A stretch of 64,000 nucleotides of DNA from Heloderma charlesbogerti (GCA_026122225.1 JANEZZ010001494.1:2542001-2606000); one strand, 5' to 3'. Counted from the first letter of the stretch, positions 28,134-41,513 are shown. Program-made: numbers and translations. Notes: generated from the sequence alone by a model not told the origin.

Positions 28134-31100
28134 GTTGTTGTTCAGTTGTTCAGTCGTGTCCAACTCTTCGTGACCCCATGGACCACAGCACGCCAGGCCC
28201 TCCTGTCCTGCGCTCTCTCCCGGAGCGTGCTCAAGTTCATATTCATTGCATCGGTGATGCTATCTAGCCATCTCATCCTCTGCCGTCCCCTTCTCCTTTT
28301 GCCTTCAGTCTTTCCCAGCATCAGGGTCTTTTCCAGAGAGTTTTCGCATTAGGTGGCCAAAATATTTGAGCTTCAGCTTCAGTATCTGTCCTTCCAATGA
28401 GCACTCAGGATTGATTTCCTTTAGGATTGACAGATTTGACCTCCTTGCAGTCCAGGGGACTCGTAAGAGTCTTCTCCAGCACCACAGTTCGAAAGCATCA
28501 ATTCTTCGGAGCTCAGCCTTCCTTATAGTCCAGCTCTCACAGCCATACATTACTACTGGGAAAACCATAGCTTTGATTAGACGGACCTTTGTCGGCAAGG
28601 TGATGTCTCTGCTTCTTACTATGCTGTCTAGGTGTGCCATAGCTTTCCTCCCAAGGAGCAAGCGTCTTTTAATTTCATGGCTACAGTCACCGTCTGCGGT
28701 GATCTTGGAGCCCAAGAAAATAAAATCTCTCACTGCTTCCATTTCTTCCCCTTTTATATGCCAGGAAGTGATGGGGCCAGATGCCATGATCTTAGTTTTT
28801 TTAATGTTGAGTTTCAAACCAGCTTTTGCACTCTCCTCTTTCACCCTCAACAAGAGGCTGTTGAGATCCCCTTCGCTTTCTGCCATTAGGGTGGTATCAT
28901 CTGCATATCGGAGGTTGTTGATAATTCTCCCAGCAATCTTAATTCTGACCTGTGATTCATTCAACCCGGCATTTCTCATGATGTACTCTGCATATAAGTG
29001 GTTTTCAATAAGCAGGGTGACAATATGCAGCCTTGTCGTACTCCTTTCCCAATTTTGAACCAATTGGTTGTTCCATGTCTGGTTCTTACTGTTGCTTCTT
29101 GACCCTCGTACAGGTTTCTCAGGAGACAGGTAAGGTGGTCTGGTACTCCCATCACTTTCAGAATTTGCCACAGTTTGTTGTGATCCACACAATCAAAGGC
29201 TTTAGCGTAGTCAATGAAGCAGAAATAGACGTTTTTCTGGAATTCTCTTGCTTTCTCCATGATCCAGGGAAAGTTGGCGATTTGATCTCTAGTTCCTCTG
29301 CCTCTTCGAAACCCAGCTTGTACTTCCAGTAGTTCTCGGTTCGCATACTGCTGAAGCCTAGCTTGTAGGATTTTGAGCATCACCTTGCTGGCATGTGAAA
29401 TGAGTGCAATTGTGCGGTAGTTTGAACACTCTTTGGCGTTGCCCTTCTTTGGAATTGCAATGTAAACTGACCTTTTCCAGTCTTGTGGCCATTGTTGAGT
29501 GTTCCAAATTTGTTGGCATATTGAATGCAGCACTTTAACAGCATCATCTTTTAGGATTTTAAATAGCTCAGCTGGAATACTGTCATCTCCGCTAGCTTTG
29601 TTGTTACTAATGCTTCCTAAGGCCACTTGACTTCACTCTCTAGGATGCCCAGCTCAAGTTCAGTGACTGCACTATCATGGCTATCAGGGACATTAAGATC
29701 TTTCCTGTATAGTTCTTCTGTGTATTTTTTCCACCTCTTCTGAATCTCATCTGCTTCTGTTAGGTCCCTGCCTTCTTTGTCCTTTATCATGCCCGTCTTT
29801 GCACAAAACATTCCCTTGAGATCTCCAATTTTCTTGAAGAGATCTCTAGTCTTTCCCATTCTGTTGTTTTCCTCGATTTCTTTGCATTGTTCATTTAAGA
29901 AGGCCTTCTTGTCTCTCCTTGCTATTCTCTGGAACTCTGCATTCAGTTGGGTATATCTTCCCCTTTCTCCCTTGCTTTTCGCTTGCCTTCTTTCGTCAGC
30001 TACTTGTAAAGCCTCATCAGACAGACACTTGGCTTTCTTGCATTTCTTTTTCTTTGGGATGGATTGAGTTGCTGCCTCCTGAACAATGTTACGGACCTCC
30101 GTCCATAGTTCCTCAGGCACTCTGTCTATCAGGTCTAATCCCTTAAATCTATTCCTCCACTGTATATTCATAAGGGATATGATTTAGGTCATACCTGGAT
30201 GGTTTAGTGGTTTTCCCTACGTTCTTCAATTTAAGCCGAAATTTTGCAAGAAGCAGCTCATGATCTGAGCCACAGTCAGCTCCAGGTCTTGTTTTTACTG
30301 ACTGTATAGAGCTTCTCCATCTTTGGCTGCAAAGGACATAATCAATCTGATTTCGATATTGACCATCTGGTGATGTCCATGTGTAGAGTCGTCTCTTGTG
30401 CTGTTGAAAAAGAGCGTTTGCTATGATCAGCGTGTTGTCTTGGCAAAACTCTATTAGCTTTTGTCCTGCTTCATTTTGTACACCCAGGCCATGCTTGCCT
30501 GTTATCCCGGTGATTTCTTGACTTCCTACTTTAGCATTCCAATCCCCTATGATGAAGACATCTTTTTTTGGTGTTCATTCTAGAAGGTGTTGTAGGTCTT
30601 CATAGAATCGATCAACCTCAGCTTCTTCGGCATCAGTGGTTGGGGCATAGACTTGAATTACGGTGATGTTGAATGGTTTGCCTTGGATTCGTACTGAGAT
30701 CATTCTATCGTTTTTGAGATTGTACCCCAGTACTGCTTTTCCCACCCTTTTGTTGACTATGAGTGCTACTCCATTTCTTCTAAGGGATTCTTGCCCACAG
30801 TAGTAGATATGATGGTCACCTGAATTAAATTCGCCCATGCCTGTCCATTTTAGTTCACTGATTCCCAAGATGTCGATGTTCAGTCTTGTCATCTCATGTT
30901 TGACCACCTCCAGCTTACCTTGATTCATTGATCTTACATTCCAGGTTCCTAAACAATATTATTCTTTACAGCACCGGACTTTCTTTTCACCACCAGACAC
31001 ATCCACAGCTGAGTGTCCTTTCGGCTTTGGCCCAGCCGCTTCACTCTTTCTGGCGCTACTTGGAAATACCCTCTGCTCTTCCCCAGTAGTATATTGGACA

Positions 31101-31340
31101 CCTTCCGACCTGAGGGGCTCATCTTCCGGCGTCATATCTTGTAGCCTTGTGATACGTTCCATGGGGTTTTCTTGGCAAGAATACTGGAGTGGGTTGCCAT
31201 TTCCTTCTCCAGTGGACCACATTTTGTCAGAACTCTCTGCCATGACCTGTCCGTCTTGGGTGGCCCTGCACGGCATAGCTTATGGCTTCACTGAGTTATG
31301 CAAGCCCCTTCGCCACAACAAGGCAGTGATCCATGAAGGG
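28134..31340 (-). mobile_element. BovB (RTE) LINE, full-length, degenerate
   Basis: A near-complete BovB retrotransposon of about 3.2 kb. Its 3' end is at low coordinates, with the typical BovB tail (cacgactgaa, caacaac-type end) and its 5' UTR reaches 31340. A perfect 12-base target-site duplication gctgcagaattt flanks it at 28122-28133 and 31341-31352. The protein shows the APE-type endonuclease start and the reverse transcriptase with FIDYAKAFDC, GVRQGCILSP and YADD (28896-28907). It is broken by a TGA at 30575-30577 and by frameshifts near 29622 (one base lost), 29003 (small insertion) and 28346 (five bases lost). BovB is known for horizontal transfer between squamates and ruminants. Confidence 0.93.
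28140..30928 (-). pseudogene. BovB endonuclease-reverse transcriptase, frameshifted
   Basis: The coding part of the minus-strand BovB: Met at 30928, then an endonuclease domain, a linker rich in basic residues (IPKKKKCKKAK), a reverse transcriptase domain and a C-terminal Cys/Trp-rich block (ELWCWRRLLRVPWTARRSN). One stop and at least three frameshifts prevent a full product. The final stop would lie close to the 3' tail. Confidence 0.9.
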
Positions 31341-31802
31341 GCTGCAGAATTTAGCTTAATACCAATCTTGACTTTGGCATACAGCAAATATATAACTGTT
31401 ATGCTTGCAAAGATGTGTGGGAAATGAAATGTCAGAAGCCAGACAGGTGATTCAATGAGATTTCTGGGGAATGGGGAGGGCCTGTATTACTCATTCCTCC
31501 CAGGCAGTGGCAAAACCAACAAAGTTGAATACATTATGCTTTTTTTTTTTTTTTAATAATACCATCACAGTTACCAACTTCAGGTCAGCCTGCTGCGATG
31601 AACTTGTGGGTGCCAATGTGACAGTTGAAAACCAGTTGCACATTTGGAGGAGAACAAGGAGTTCACCTACCCTCAATCTGCCTGTTGGGAACTCCACTAA
31701 TTAAAAAATTTAAAGTGCCTGGCCTCTTACCACAGTGCCAGCTCCCACCTCAATGTGTCACATTTGATACTTTAAAAAGAGAGACAAACTAAATGGCTTT
31801 TT

Positions 31803-32111
31803 CTTCCAGCTGTTCTTCCAAGCTAGGTTGTGGAATGCCCTCCCTTTGGAGGCCCGATTGGTGCAGACATTGGTCTCGTTTCGGCACCAAGTAAAAACAT
31901 GGCTTTTTACCAAAGCCTTTGAGGGCTGAATACATTCCCTAGCACATTGTTTTAACTGTTTTATTGTTTTAGATTTTAACTGGTTTTAGCTTGTTTAATA
32001 GTTCAATATGTTTTTAGGTGTTATGCTTAAACTGATTTTATCTGTGTGCCGCCCTGAGATCTTAATGATATAGGGCGGGTACAGAAATGTTTTAAATAAA
32101 TAAAAATAAAT
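31803..32111 (+). mobile_element. L2-type LINE 3' end
   Basis: It contains gttgtggaatgccctccctt, cggcaccaagtaaaaacatg, tgtgccgccctgag and a taaataaataaaaataaa tail. It is a short 5'-truncated relative of the copies at 9680 and 40866, from a different subfamily. Confidence 0.8.
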
Positions 32112-35100
32112 AGTATATCGGTTTGCCTACAACTGTGTTTTTTCTTTCAAATAGTAAGCCCAGAAAGGTGGCTCTGTTTACTCGAATTCAACATCAATAT
32201 CTCTTTAGAACTGTGTCTTCCTCAATCATGCGGTATATATACTCTTTAATTTCTGAAGCTGTTGTTGTTACTGCCGGTGGGAAATATTCTATATTCCTAC
32301 ATTTGCTTGCAAAAGAACATATGAAATAGTGCCTTTCTTTCCAAAACTACAGATGGTAAAAGTTGATGCAGGAAAGCATGGGGCATTCTAATCATGGAGG
32401 AAATATTCCACAAATTTGTAACAAGAACTAGGAGGCAGAAAAGTCAGTTTTAGAATTGTGTGATGCCTCTTTTCACTAGAAATATAAATGGGGACGGTGG
32501 GTAACGTGGATGAAGACTTGCAGTGGAAGAGTTAGAAATAAGTTGTTTTGAAATATAATTTTAGTTAAAATGTATTGATTAGAATGCGGTTGTTCAATTC
32601 TCATCAAGAGAGAGCCCATTTATGTAATGGTGCTTTTTTCTATTAAATAAAAATGAGTATTAAAATTACCTTTAATTCTAATACGAATGATAGTTTTTGT
32701 TAATTAAAAGGTAAGGAAGGGGTGGGGACAAGGTAGATGATGACCTACAGTTAAAACTCCAGGTGAATTGCAGTAGATCAGCATGAATTTCTTTTTGACT
32801 CTCCATTGTTTAACGATAGCCCCCACAAACTTACTTTTTTCACCTAAATTCAGTGACTGAAATGGAGAAAGCTGGGGGTGTAAGCTTAGTTCAGTTCTAG
32901 TACTGAAAAATTAATGCACTCAGAATGTGCTCAGATGCACTCTGTTCTTTCATTCTAAAGTGTATGTCGTTGGATCTGGTTTGGTGGCTCCCGGGGTTCT
33001 GGTAAAAAAACAAAGCAGATCTGGCAAGCCTGAAGTCCGTTCACTCTAGCTGTAAATCGCTTTGTACTTAAATGGAAACTATCCCTCTTCTTGCCAGTAC
33101 AATCCAGCTTCTTTGAATGCCTACCTGCATAATCAGTGGTAGTTCACACATGGCTCTATACTGATTGCTAGACGTGATGACCTGAAGCTGAATGTATGAA
33201 CTGACGCTGTTGAAAAGCATTGTGCCTGAAGTGATAGGAAGGGTCCATCTGGAGTGTCCAGTGCTGTGACGGATCATTCAGTCATGCAACTCCCCACTTG
33301 GTGCTGCTGACAAGTGAAGAACCTGCATGCGCGAACCAGCAAAGAACAAATGATTCAAATAAAACTACACAACAGGGACTGGTGGAGCAAACGTGCGGGA
33401 GCTAAGCAGTTCTGTCTCATCCCGGACAGGCATCCGCAGCAGGCATCTTGGGACAACTGGCAGATCCACAGTACCCTCACTGGTGCTGAGGCCTGTCCTG
33501 GCTCTGACACCTGCCTCCCCTCAGGACCCGGGCAGACAGCTGTGCGGTGCCATTTTCAGTTTTGCACAATGTCCTGGAGTACCCCAAAACGTAACGTCGC
33601 TCTGGAGCATGGTGGGAAATTTTTAAACTGTGGCTACATGGCATGAATTGCAGGGGCATGCTGAGGACCCCCAAGCCTGGAGCCGGCCCCGGTCTCATCA
33701 GAAGCTAGATGGAAAACCTGCCTGGAAACCACATATATACTACTTGAGTTCTGTTTTGAAAGTGGAATATAATTGCAGTGGAGAGATAGTTGCATAACAT
33801 ATTCTGCTAACAGAATTTAGATTAGTGGGGTCACATAGGTCTTCTTGTTAACCTTCCCAGGTGTGCCCTCTGGATGTCACAACAGCAACCTAATGCTGTC
33901 CCCAGAACTGTCCTGTGCGTACGACGATATGTGGATGTCTCTCTGCCTCTTCTGTTCTGCACAGCTGACCTGCCAGTTAACGCATCCGTAGCCTCACCTG
34001 GGCGACAGGTCCTGTCAGCTTCTGTTAAATCAGGCTGTAACCATGTAGAAAAAGGGAACCATTCCTGGCAGGATGAGCACGATGTCGTCTTGGTGGAATC
34101 GAGGTGCTGGTGGCCTCTAGGCAAAAAGTGTTTAAATGCTGCATTTGCTTGATCCTGGAATTCCTGGGCCCAGATCAGCCTCCTCGTTGCTTATGGTTCC
34201 ATTCCCACAAACGGACTGCAAATTAAGCTTGCTGGGAGATCCCTTGAGGGCTTGAGCTGTGTCTTCATCTTCTACTTGAGCAGGTCTCCCCCGCCCCGTG
34301 TGTGTGTGTGTGTGTGTGTGTGTGTTGCTATCTCTGTCTCTCCTTCCTCCAGATCTCTCTGGCTGCAGGCACTATCCACCTGAAGGGAGTATAAGTATTT
34401 ATATTAGTCCCCTTTATCCTTTCTCTCCAGCTGAAAATGAACCATTCTATTTGCATCGTTCACAAGGTTTTGAATGCCTCCAATCTTTTGTGTGTGAGAG
34501 AGTCTGGTGCGGTAAGAGCAGGACTGGTGACTGCACGTATTCTGTGGTTCAGCTGATGTGCAGAATTTTGTAATGTGTGCAGAACTTTGTATTCTGAGAT
34601 ATTTGGCTACATAATATTTTGAAAAGCGTTTTCCAAAACCTTGTTGTGAAGGTAACCTTTGAAAGGCTGTGAGCTACTGAAATCTCAGAAACTAGAAGGC
34701 AACTGAACTGGACTTGCACTCAGCATGGTGTGTGAGCTTCAATGCCCTGTGTATGTCTTTGAGCCATTCCAGGACAAGCAGAAGAAAGCCTGCCCATACA
34801 GGCACATATGCCTAATTTGCACTATTGTCTGCAGACTGCAGAATTGCACTTACCTGGGCTCAGCCTTATGGTTACCTTGGCATGGATTTTTACAGAACAG
34901 ATAATCTCTCATTTGCTCATATTCAGCAACTGAATATAGAAATAACTTCCTTTTCCAGGAAAGTTAGTTTTACTGGTAGAGCCACCTAGTGGTAAAAAGC
35001 CATATGGCGGTGGGGGGACAGTCTGAGGCTGGTGGAAGGATGCAGCTTTGGGGCTGCTTGTAGTTTCTAAATGAAATCCCTGGAAGCAGAGGGTGGGCCT

Positions 35101-35140
35101 GTTTTTGGAATGGCTTCATGGGGATTACCCCCATCAACCA
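32112..35140. other. Stretch without a recognised gene
   Basis: AT-rich from about 32110 to 32760, then mixed composition. Only a TG microsatellite (34297-34325) is clear. The frame at 33874-34152 has no recognisable domain. Confidence 0.5.
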
Positions 35141-35388
35141 CTGTGTATTATTTATTTATTGCATTTATACCCCACCTTTTTTCCTCTTGCAAGGAACCCA
35201 AGGCGGCTTACATTATCCTCCTCCTCTCCGTTGTATCCTCACAACAACAACCCTGTGAGGTGGGTTGGGCTGAGAGTCTGTGACTGGCCCAAAGTCACCC
35301 AGTGAGCTTCCATGGCCGAGCGGGGACTAGAACCCGGATCTCCCAGCTCCTAGTCCAACACTCTTGCCACTACACCACACTGTGTATG
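35141..35388 (-). mobile_element. Second tRNA-like SINE family, another copy
   Basis: Closely similar to the copy at 22405-22645: gtgtagtggcaagagtgttg, gggttctagtccccgctc, gactttgggccagtcacaga on the minus strand, ending in aaataaataatac. Confidence 0.82.
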
Positions 35389-35394
35389 TTGCAG

Positions 35395-35645
35395 GATATG
35401 ACGTATAATCAAAAGGAGCCCAGGAGGATGGGCTAAGCATTTGGAATTTGAGAGCATCATGGGTGCTTTCAGAAAATGGCTGCTCTGGGTGGGGGTCAGG
35501 GAGAGGGCTTGTCTGTTCATAAAATGGCTGCCATAGTAGACATGGCCAGCCACAAAATACCCATTTCCCAGAAGGCAAACTGGTGAGGCTAAAAGAAAAG
35601 TATCCTGCCCAAGAACTTAAGTACAAGGCAGAGGTAGGGGTCATG
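35395..35645 (-). repeat. Dispersed repeat, second copy
   Basis: Reverse-oriented relative of 15370-15690 (aaaatggctgccatagtaga, ggcaaactggtgaggctaaa). It follows directly after the SINE at 35141-35388. Confidence 0.6.
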
Positions 35646-36072
35646 GGTGTCCGCAGGAATTTTTTTTTTGCACAGCAGTTTGTGGTTGTAATTTACATGC
35701 ATAGCGCACACTGCGACAACCCACCTGTGCACTTCTGTGTGCTCTTTATTGCTTTGTGTCACATTCTATGGCATTTAGAAGCCTACACAGAGTAGTAGGA
35801 GATCCTGGGAATTGAACAGCACTGATGTAGAAAAGTATTACATTCAAGAAGCATCCTGAACTCAACAGAGCGTTATTTGAACTGAAGGATAAAAACACAC
35901 ACATAGGAACAAGAAGGAAAACATTCCGAATGCACAAACACAGTACAGCTCTCTTATGATATACGATACAATATTTTTATGGCATCACTGCCCTTGTCAC
36001 ATTGATAACTTCACATGACTCGTCCTGGAATTATTTCCTTCATCTTGGAAACACTGGTGAACATTCTCTAGA

Positions 36073-36204
36073 ACAGTCTTCCCCAACCTAGTGCCCTCCA
36101 GATGTTCGGGACTATAATCTCAGCATCCTGCATCATTGAACATGCTGGCTGGGGCTGATTGGAGTTGAAGTCCGAAACATCTGAAGGGCACCAGCTTGGG
36201 GGCA
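36073..36204. mobile_element. Palindromic MITE copy
   Basis: ccccaacctagtgccctcca, then gtccgaaacatctgaagggc and accagcttggggg, same family as 11433-11568. The terminal bases have diverged. Confidence 0.7.
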
Positions 36205-36590
36205 CCAGGCAGCTCCAGAGAGTAGCAGTAGAGTCTGTGGGGAGTGTCTTTGGCTATAGAAGGAGAAATGAGTCTGCTTGACCAGGTTTTAGGGTTCTAA
36301 AGGAGCCAGGATGGCTCACTTTACTTTTCACATTGTTATCAGCCACTTTTCACATCAGCTAAGAACACAACTTTTGCATGGCTTGAATGGTGAACTACAG
36401 CAATGTTCTTTTGGAATTGCATATTGTTCCTTGAACGGCACATTGTGTGTATGGTTGCACATTTTAATAATTAGCATCAGAGAACAGGTCCACTATTTCT
36501 GGTAGATCTGGTGACTGAGCCGTGTTAAATCCTAGGCACCAGGTCTACCAAGACAGGTAGATTGAGCCTCTAAGAAATGTGTATACCAGG

Positions 36591-37474
36591 TAGGGATGTA
36601 CGAATCACTTACCTGCTTCCGGTTGGGGCATCTGCTGGGGGGGGGGAGGTGCTCCGTCCCTCCCCCTGGAATCATGTCCGGCTGGCTCTGCTCCGCGGCG
36701 GCTCCTTGGAGCAGCTGGGCAGGGCCATCCGCAGCCGGACTTCCGGCCATGGATGGGGTGCTGCGGATGCAAATGGCGGCCGCCGTAGCAGCCACCATTT
36801 GCGTCCTTCCAGGCTGCCGTGATAGGCTACGTAAGTATTTACATAGCCTATCATGGCATCCCCCCCCAAAAAAACAGCAGCCGCCATTTGCGTTCCCTAT
36901 TTTTCGCCGTTCTAGCCTACGTAAATATTTACGTAGGCAATTACGGCAAAAAAAAGGGAACCGCAAATAGTGTAGTGGGCGCTTTTTGCATTTCTTTTTT
37001 TTCGCCGTAAAAGCCTACGTAAATATTTATGTAGGATAAAACGGCAAAAAAAACACAAATGCAAATAGCACCCACTACGCTATTTGTGGTTCCCTTTTTT
37101 TTGCCGTAATTGCCTACGTAAATATTTACGTAGGCTAGAACGGCGAAAAATAGGGAACGCAAATGGCGGCCGCTGTAGCTGCTGCCATTTGCATACGCCG
37201 TTTTTTTGGGGGGGGATGCTGTGATAGGCTACGTAAATTCTTACGTAGCCTATCACAGCTCGAAGGACGGCCAAGGCGGCCGCAGCAGCCTGGCCGCAGC
37301 TGGCCAGGAGACCAGCCGCCGCTGCAGAATCTGCCGCATCCACCCCAGGTAAGTTCCATCCCGGGGGATTCTGCGGGAGGGGGCAGGAGGCCGTTCTGCC
37401 ACGGATTCTGGGGGGCCGGATTCTAAAGAATCCAGCCTCACTGGAATCTGTGGTGGAATTCTCTGCCATCCCTA
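36591..37474. mobile_element. hAT-like palindromic element, 884 bp, 8-bp TSD
   Basis: It starts tagggatg and ends catcccta, flanked by a perfect 8-base duplication ataccagg (36583-36590 and 37475-37482), the duplication size of hAT transposons. The interior is one large palindrome centred near 37025. Five short palindromes of the type ctacgtaaatatttacgtag lie at 36827-36846, 36917-36936, 37015-37034, 37114-37133 and 37229-37248. The interior is rich in GC and CpG. No transposase reading frame is seen, so it is non-autonomous. Confidence 0.85.
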
Positions 37475-37800
37475 ATACCAGGTCTACTCCTCCATTGTTT
37501 CTCAACAGGTTGACTTGATGTCCAAACAATGTCTTTCCACCCACAGCTGAAACCTTCAGTTCTTTTCATGATTCCCTTCACCCTTGTAATGACCCTTTGG
37601 GCCGCAGGCCATTGGGGGGGACCTACTCAGCTTGCAGCCTACTACTGCTAGGTTCTGCTCTACAGGCAACACACAATAATTCAGGTACCTTCACAAGAGG
37701 TTTCTTTATTTCTACAATACGTGAGAAAACACTAACTTCTGTGGAGATGTGTGGCGCAGTCTCATCTCCAAGGCCAACACTAAGAGAGAGAATTGACTTG

Positions 37801-37911
37801 GGCTGAATCTACACATAGCAGTTATACTGTTATCATAACGATTGGTGCCCATTGATGTCATGTGTACCAATAGTTACGATAACAGTATAACTGCTATGTA
37901 TAGATTCAGCC
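37801..37911. repeat. Palindromic MITE (AGCAGTTATACTGTTATC type)
   Basis: ggctgaatctacacatagca with its complement at the right end; the centre is ggtgcccattgatgtcatgt. A related copy is at 42476-42574. Confidence 0.82.
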
Positions 37912-37957
37912 TCAGGCCTCCTACAACAGCTAAAAATGGCAGATTCTCTTAAAGCCA

Positions 37958-37992
<35 letters not shown>

Positions 37993-40865
37993 ACATCCCT
38001 TAATGAATTGCACTTCTGTTACAATCAATTTCACAGCCTCATCTGCATTTCCCTAGAACACCAACAACATTATTCTACAGAGTTATCATACACTACTCTT
38101 AACACACACCCCTCTGCAAGATGGGAATAAAAACACTGGGCTTCTCTGCACACTTTCTCAGCCATAGCCCTGCCTCCTGCAATGTGGGTATAATGATGAA
38201 TTTTATCTGCACACATTGTCAAGGTAAATTTTAAATGTTCATAAACTCAGAAAAAATATTAACGAAATATGAGTTAGAAAGTTCATGAACTCCTGGCTTT
38301 GCTGCTCCTTTTTATTTTTTGACGGACACACTACTGCCCAGATCCAGCTACAGGAAGCGCCTGGAATTCTAAATTGGTTTTGTCTTTTTAAAATGAGGCT
38401 GCAATTACTTAACAGGGAAGACCCAAAAAAGGTTTAAAAAATCCAGAAGGGTTAACACACCCAGACACTATGTTAGCCATAGCTGGGACTACTTTCATAG
38501 CTAAAAACACTAAAATTTGGGAGCAGGCTGGTTTCTCACAAAATGAATAGGCAGAATAGTGGCTGTAGATCTGGCTTCATATCTCGGATTCTACAAGGGC
38601 TAGAGACTGGCGTTAAGAAAGAAAGCTGGGAATCTGGAGATGTCGGCTCATTCCCAAGGGGTCAATTGCCCCTCCCTGCCCCTTCCTGTGGATGCCCATG
38701 AGCATGGATGAAATTTGGAATGGCTATGCCCATAATGGAACAGTTAGCCATCTCGCCCTTTCCCTTATGTTCTCTTTCAGCCCTTTCCCAGCCTTTGCTG
38801 GTGAAAGCATAGGATTTTAAGGTGCCACTGTTAACAGCCCTATTCTATGCATGTTTATGGGGCAGCGGGGGTTAAGACACAAAATGTTATTGCATATAAA
38901 GAGTGCATCTTTCCTTGTGATTCTGGGGGCATCTTTACACCAGCCTAAAATCCTGCATTTAAAACGGGGCTTTCTGCTTCCGTTTTAAATGCAGGATCAC
39001 AACTGACCCCCTTTACAGATGCTCCCTTTCCCCCCTCCCCTTCCCCCCTCCTTCTCCCCATAGCTGAGTCTTCCATTATCTTTCATTGATCTCGCACTTC
39101 TTCTTGCTGCTTTAACTCTTTTGATGGAGGAAACTAAGGCGGGTAATCTGATAGCTCATTATTTGCAATCCATTTACAAACGGAACAGAGGGCATTTAGT
39201 GGAGGAGGGTCACGGCGTCATGTAAAGAACCCACCAACTTCTGTGAAGGAGCAATCTCAAAGGCCCAGCGTGAAGGTGGCCTGGGACTGGCAGGGATTGT
39301 CCTTGCAAACAACACACACACCCCATTTCCTAGATGGGCGACATTCCTGTGTTCCCATCTCACCTGTAGGGCCCATGTCTGGTGTGAAAACAACTCATTT
39401 GTTCACTTTAAATGAAAGTGCACTCAGCCAGGAGCCTGTCATAAACTACTACCTGTTTGCTTTATGAGGCGGGCGCTCCTGCAGACTACCACACCAAGGG
39501 CCTACTAGGCTGCAGCATGGGGAACTGGAGAGTAGAGACAGATGGGGCAGGCGTGCAGAGCACAAGACACCGTTGCAGCTCTCGGGATGGAGCTATTTCG
39601 GCATGGAGGAGCCTGGCTGCGCTGCTGCCCGGTACTACCTCTTTGCCTTACAAGGAGGCACTCCCGTGGAGCCAGTCGAAGGGCAGCCCCTGCTCCCGTG
39701 TTTCATTCACTGACCTCCTGTCGTGCCCTGAGCCAGGCCTGTGTGGCTGGAAATGGAAAGTGGAACTAGACGGGCCAGGCGCAGCACAGCTGTTGCTATT
39801 GCTGCTCTCAGAATGAGGTCATGACAGCAATCTGGGGTGGGCTGGGGTGGGGAGATGTTTCACCCTCTTGCCCCTATGAGTGGATGCCCATAGTTGGGGT
39901 CTGAGCTGCAAAACACAGAGGGACTCTTCTGAACCCAGTTTTTCTGCTCCGATGGCTATTTCACAGATGGCAAACTGAAGAGGCTCAGAGACAAGTGACA
40001 TGGACAAGAAACTGAATGCAAGGCAGAGGTTTGGTTCCAGCCACAAATGCGAAATCGCATATTTGTCCCCTCAGGGGGTACAAAAAAAAATACCAATTTC
40101 ACCGAAGGCAAAACTGGTGATACACACAGAAACAACCACACACACCACAACCCAGAACACACTCAAAGCACCCTCTCACACCCCGTCTTGTCCTCCCCCC
40201 CCCACCCCGGTACTCCCTACTACCCCCAGTATACTTTTTCTCTTTTTTCTGAGCATCTGGGCTGTAGCTAGCCAACACTTTTCTAAGAATTCCTCTGAGG
40301 CCCAGAGACAGAACTGCGAATAAGGATGGTACTGGAGTCTGGCACTTTGCTTTGCAGCATGACAGCCTTCCAGTTAATTTTTTTTTAATCTAGAAAATAA
40401 AAATCATGAGAAGGGGGTGGCTGTTGAGTGGTAAGAGAGATGTCCATGGGGAGATCTCAGAGCATATCAGCAGTGTTTGGTGGGGGCGGGTGAGGATTAG
40501 TGTCGTGGCCAAAAGTAAATGGAGGCAATCTTGCCTCACAACTCGCAAATGTTACCTCAGCCACAAACTCACAGAGTTAAGGCAAACCACTTCTGGTTTT
40601 CCAAGCTCAGCCTCAGACCTGTAACGTGGAGATAATACTGGCCATATAATTTAGCCTTGTCAGCTAAGGGAAACTCCATGTTCAGAAATGGCATATTCCT
40701 GAACAGCAGATGCTGTGACATCCCCACCAAGGGAGGGCCGCTGCCTTCTCGCCCTGCTTACAGCAGTTCCTCAAAAGAGGATGCTGGATCACATGGATCC
40801 TTTGTCTTACTGGAGATGACGCCGGAAATGCCATTTTATACTGCAATGCGTTATACGTGGGGCTG
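37912..40865. other. Stretch without a recognised gene
   Basis: A CA tract at 37971-37992 and the palindromic repeat at 38930-39008 are the only clear structures. MIR-like wording (ctgaagaggctcagagacaa) appears near 39976. Confidence 0.45.
38930..39008. repeat. Palindromic repeat related to 60086-60243
   Basis: ggcatctttacaccagccta, aaatcctgcatttaaaacgg and its inverted partner ccgttttaaatgcaggat: a short copy of one arm of the larger structure. Confidence 0.7.
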
Positions 40866-41513
40866 TCTTTGAAAACGATCCGGAAACTTCAGCTGGTCCA
40901 AAATAGGGCAGCAAGATTGTTAACAGGGACTGGCCAGTGAGCTCATATTACGCCAGTATTTTTTCAGCTGCCCTGGCTGCCAGTCCATTTCTGGGCCTGA
41001 TTCAGAGTGCTGGTATTAACATACAAAGCCCTTTACGGCTTGGGGCCAAGTTATCTGAAGGATCGCCTCCTCCCATATGTGCCTGCCCAGACCTTAAGAT
41101 CATCCTCAGCAGCCCTTCTCCATGAGCCCCTGCCAAAGGAAGTGAGGCGGGTGGCTACTAGGAGGAGGGCTTTTTCTGCAGTGGCACCCCAGCTGTGGAA
41201 TGAGCTCCCTAGTGAGGTTCGCCTGGAACCTACACTGTATTCTTTTCGGCACCAGGTGAAGACCTTTTTATTTTCCCAGGCATTTTAGCATTTTAGCTTT
41301 CTAGACTTTTAGCTTTGCTGTTTTAAATCTGTATTTTAAATTCCTGCACTGCTGCTAGCTTTTATTGTGGTTGTATTGTTATATTGTGGTTTTAATGTTC
41401 TATATATTTTATATTGTTTTATTGTGTGCCATTTGGTTTTAATTTTTGTGAACTGCCCAGAGAGCTTCGGCTATTGGGCAGTATTGAAATGAAATGAATA
41501 AATAAATAAATTT
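40866..41513 (+). mobile_element. L2-type LINE 3' end
   Basis: It encodes the end of a reverse transcriptase, with an open frame at 41007-41288 containing VLTYKALYGLGPSYLKDRLL and [12 protein letters not shown], followed by an AT-rich 3' UTR, aactgcccagagagcttcgg and an aataaataaataaa tail. 5'-truncated. Confidence 0.85.

Noticed and set aside
36532..37544. GC-rich open frames and CpG-island-like composition
   Set aside because: The segment is a transposon with exact 8-base duplications, so it is not taken as a promoter or gene.
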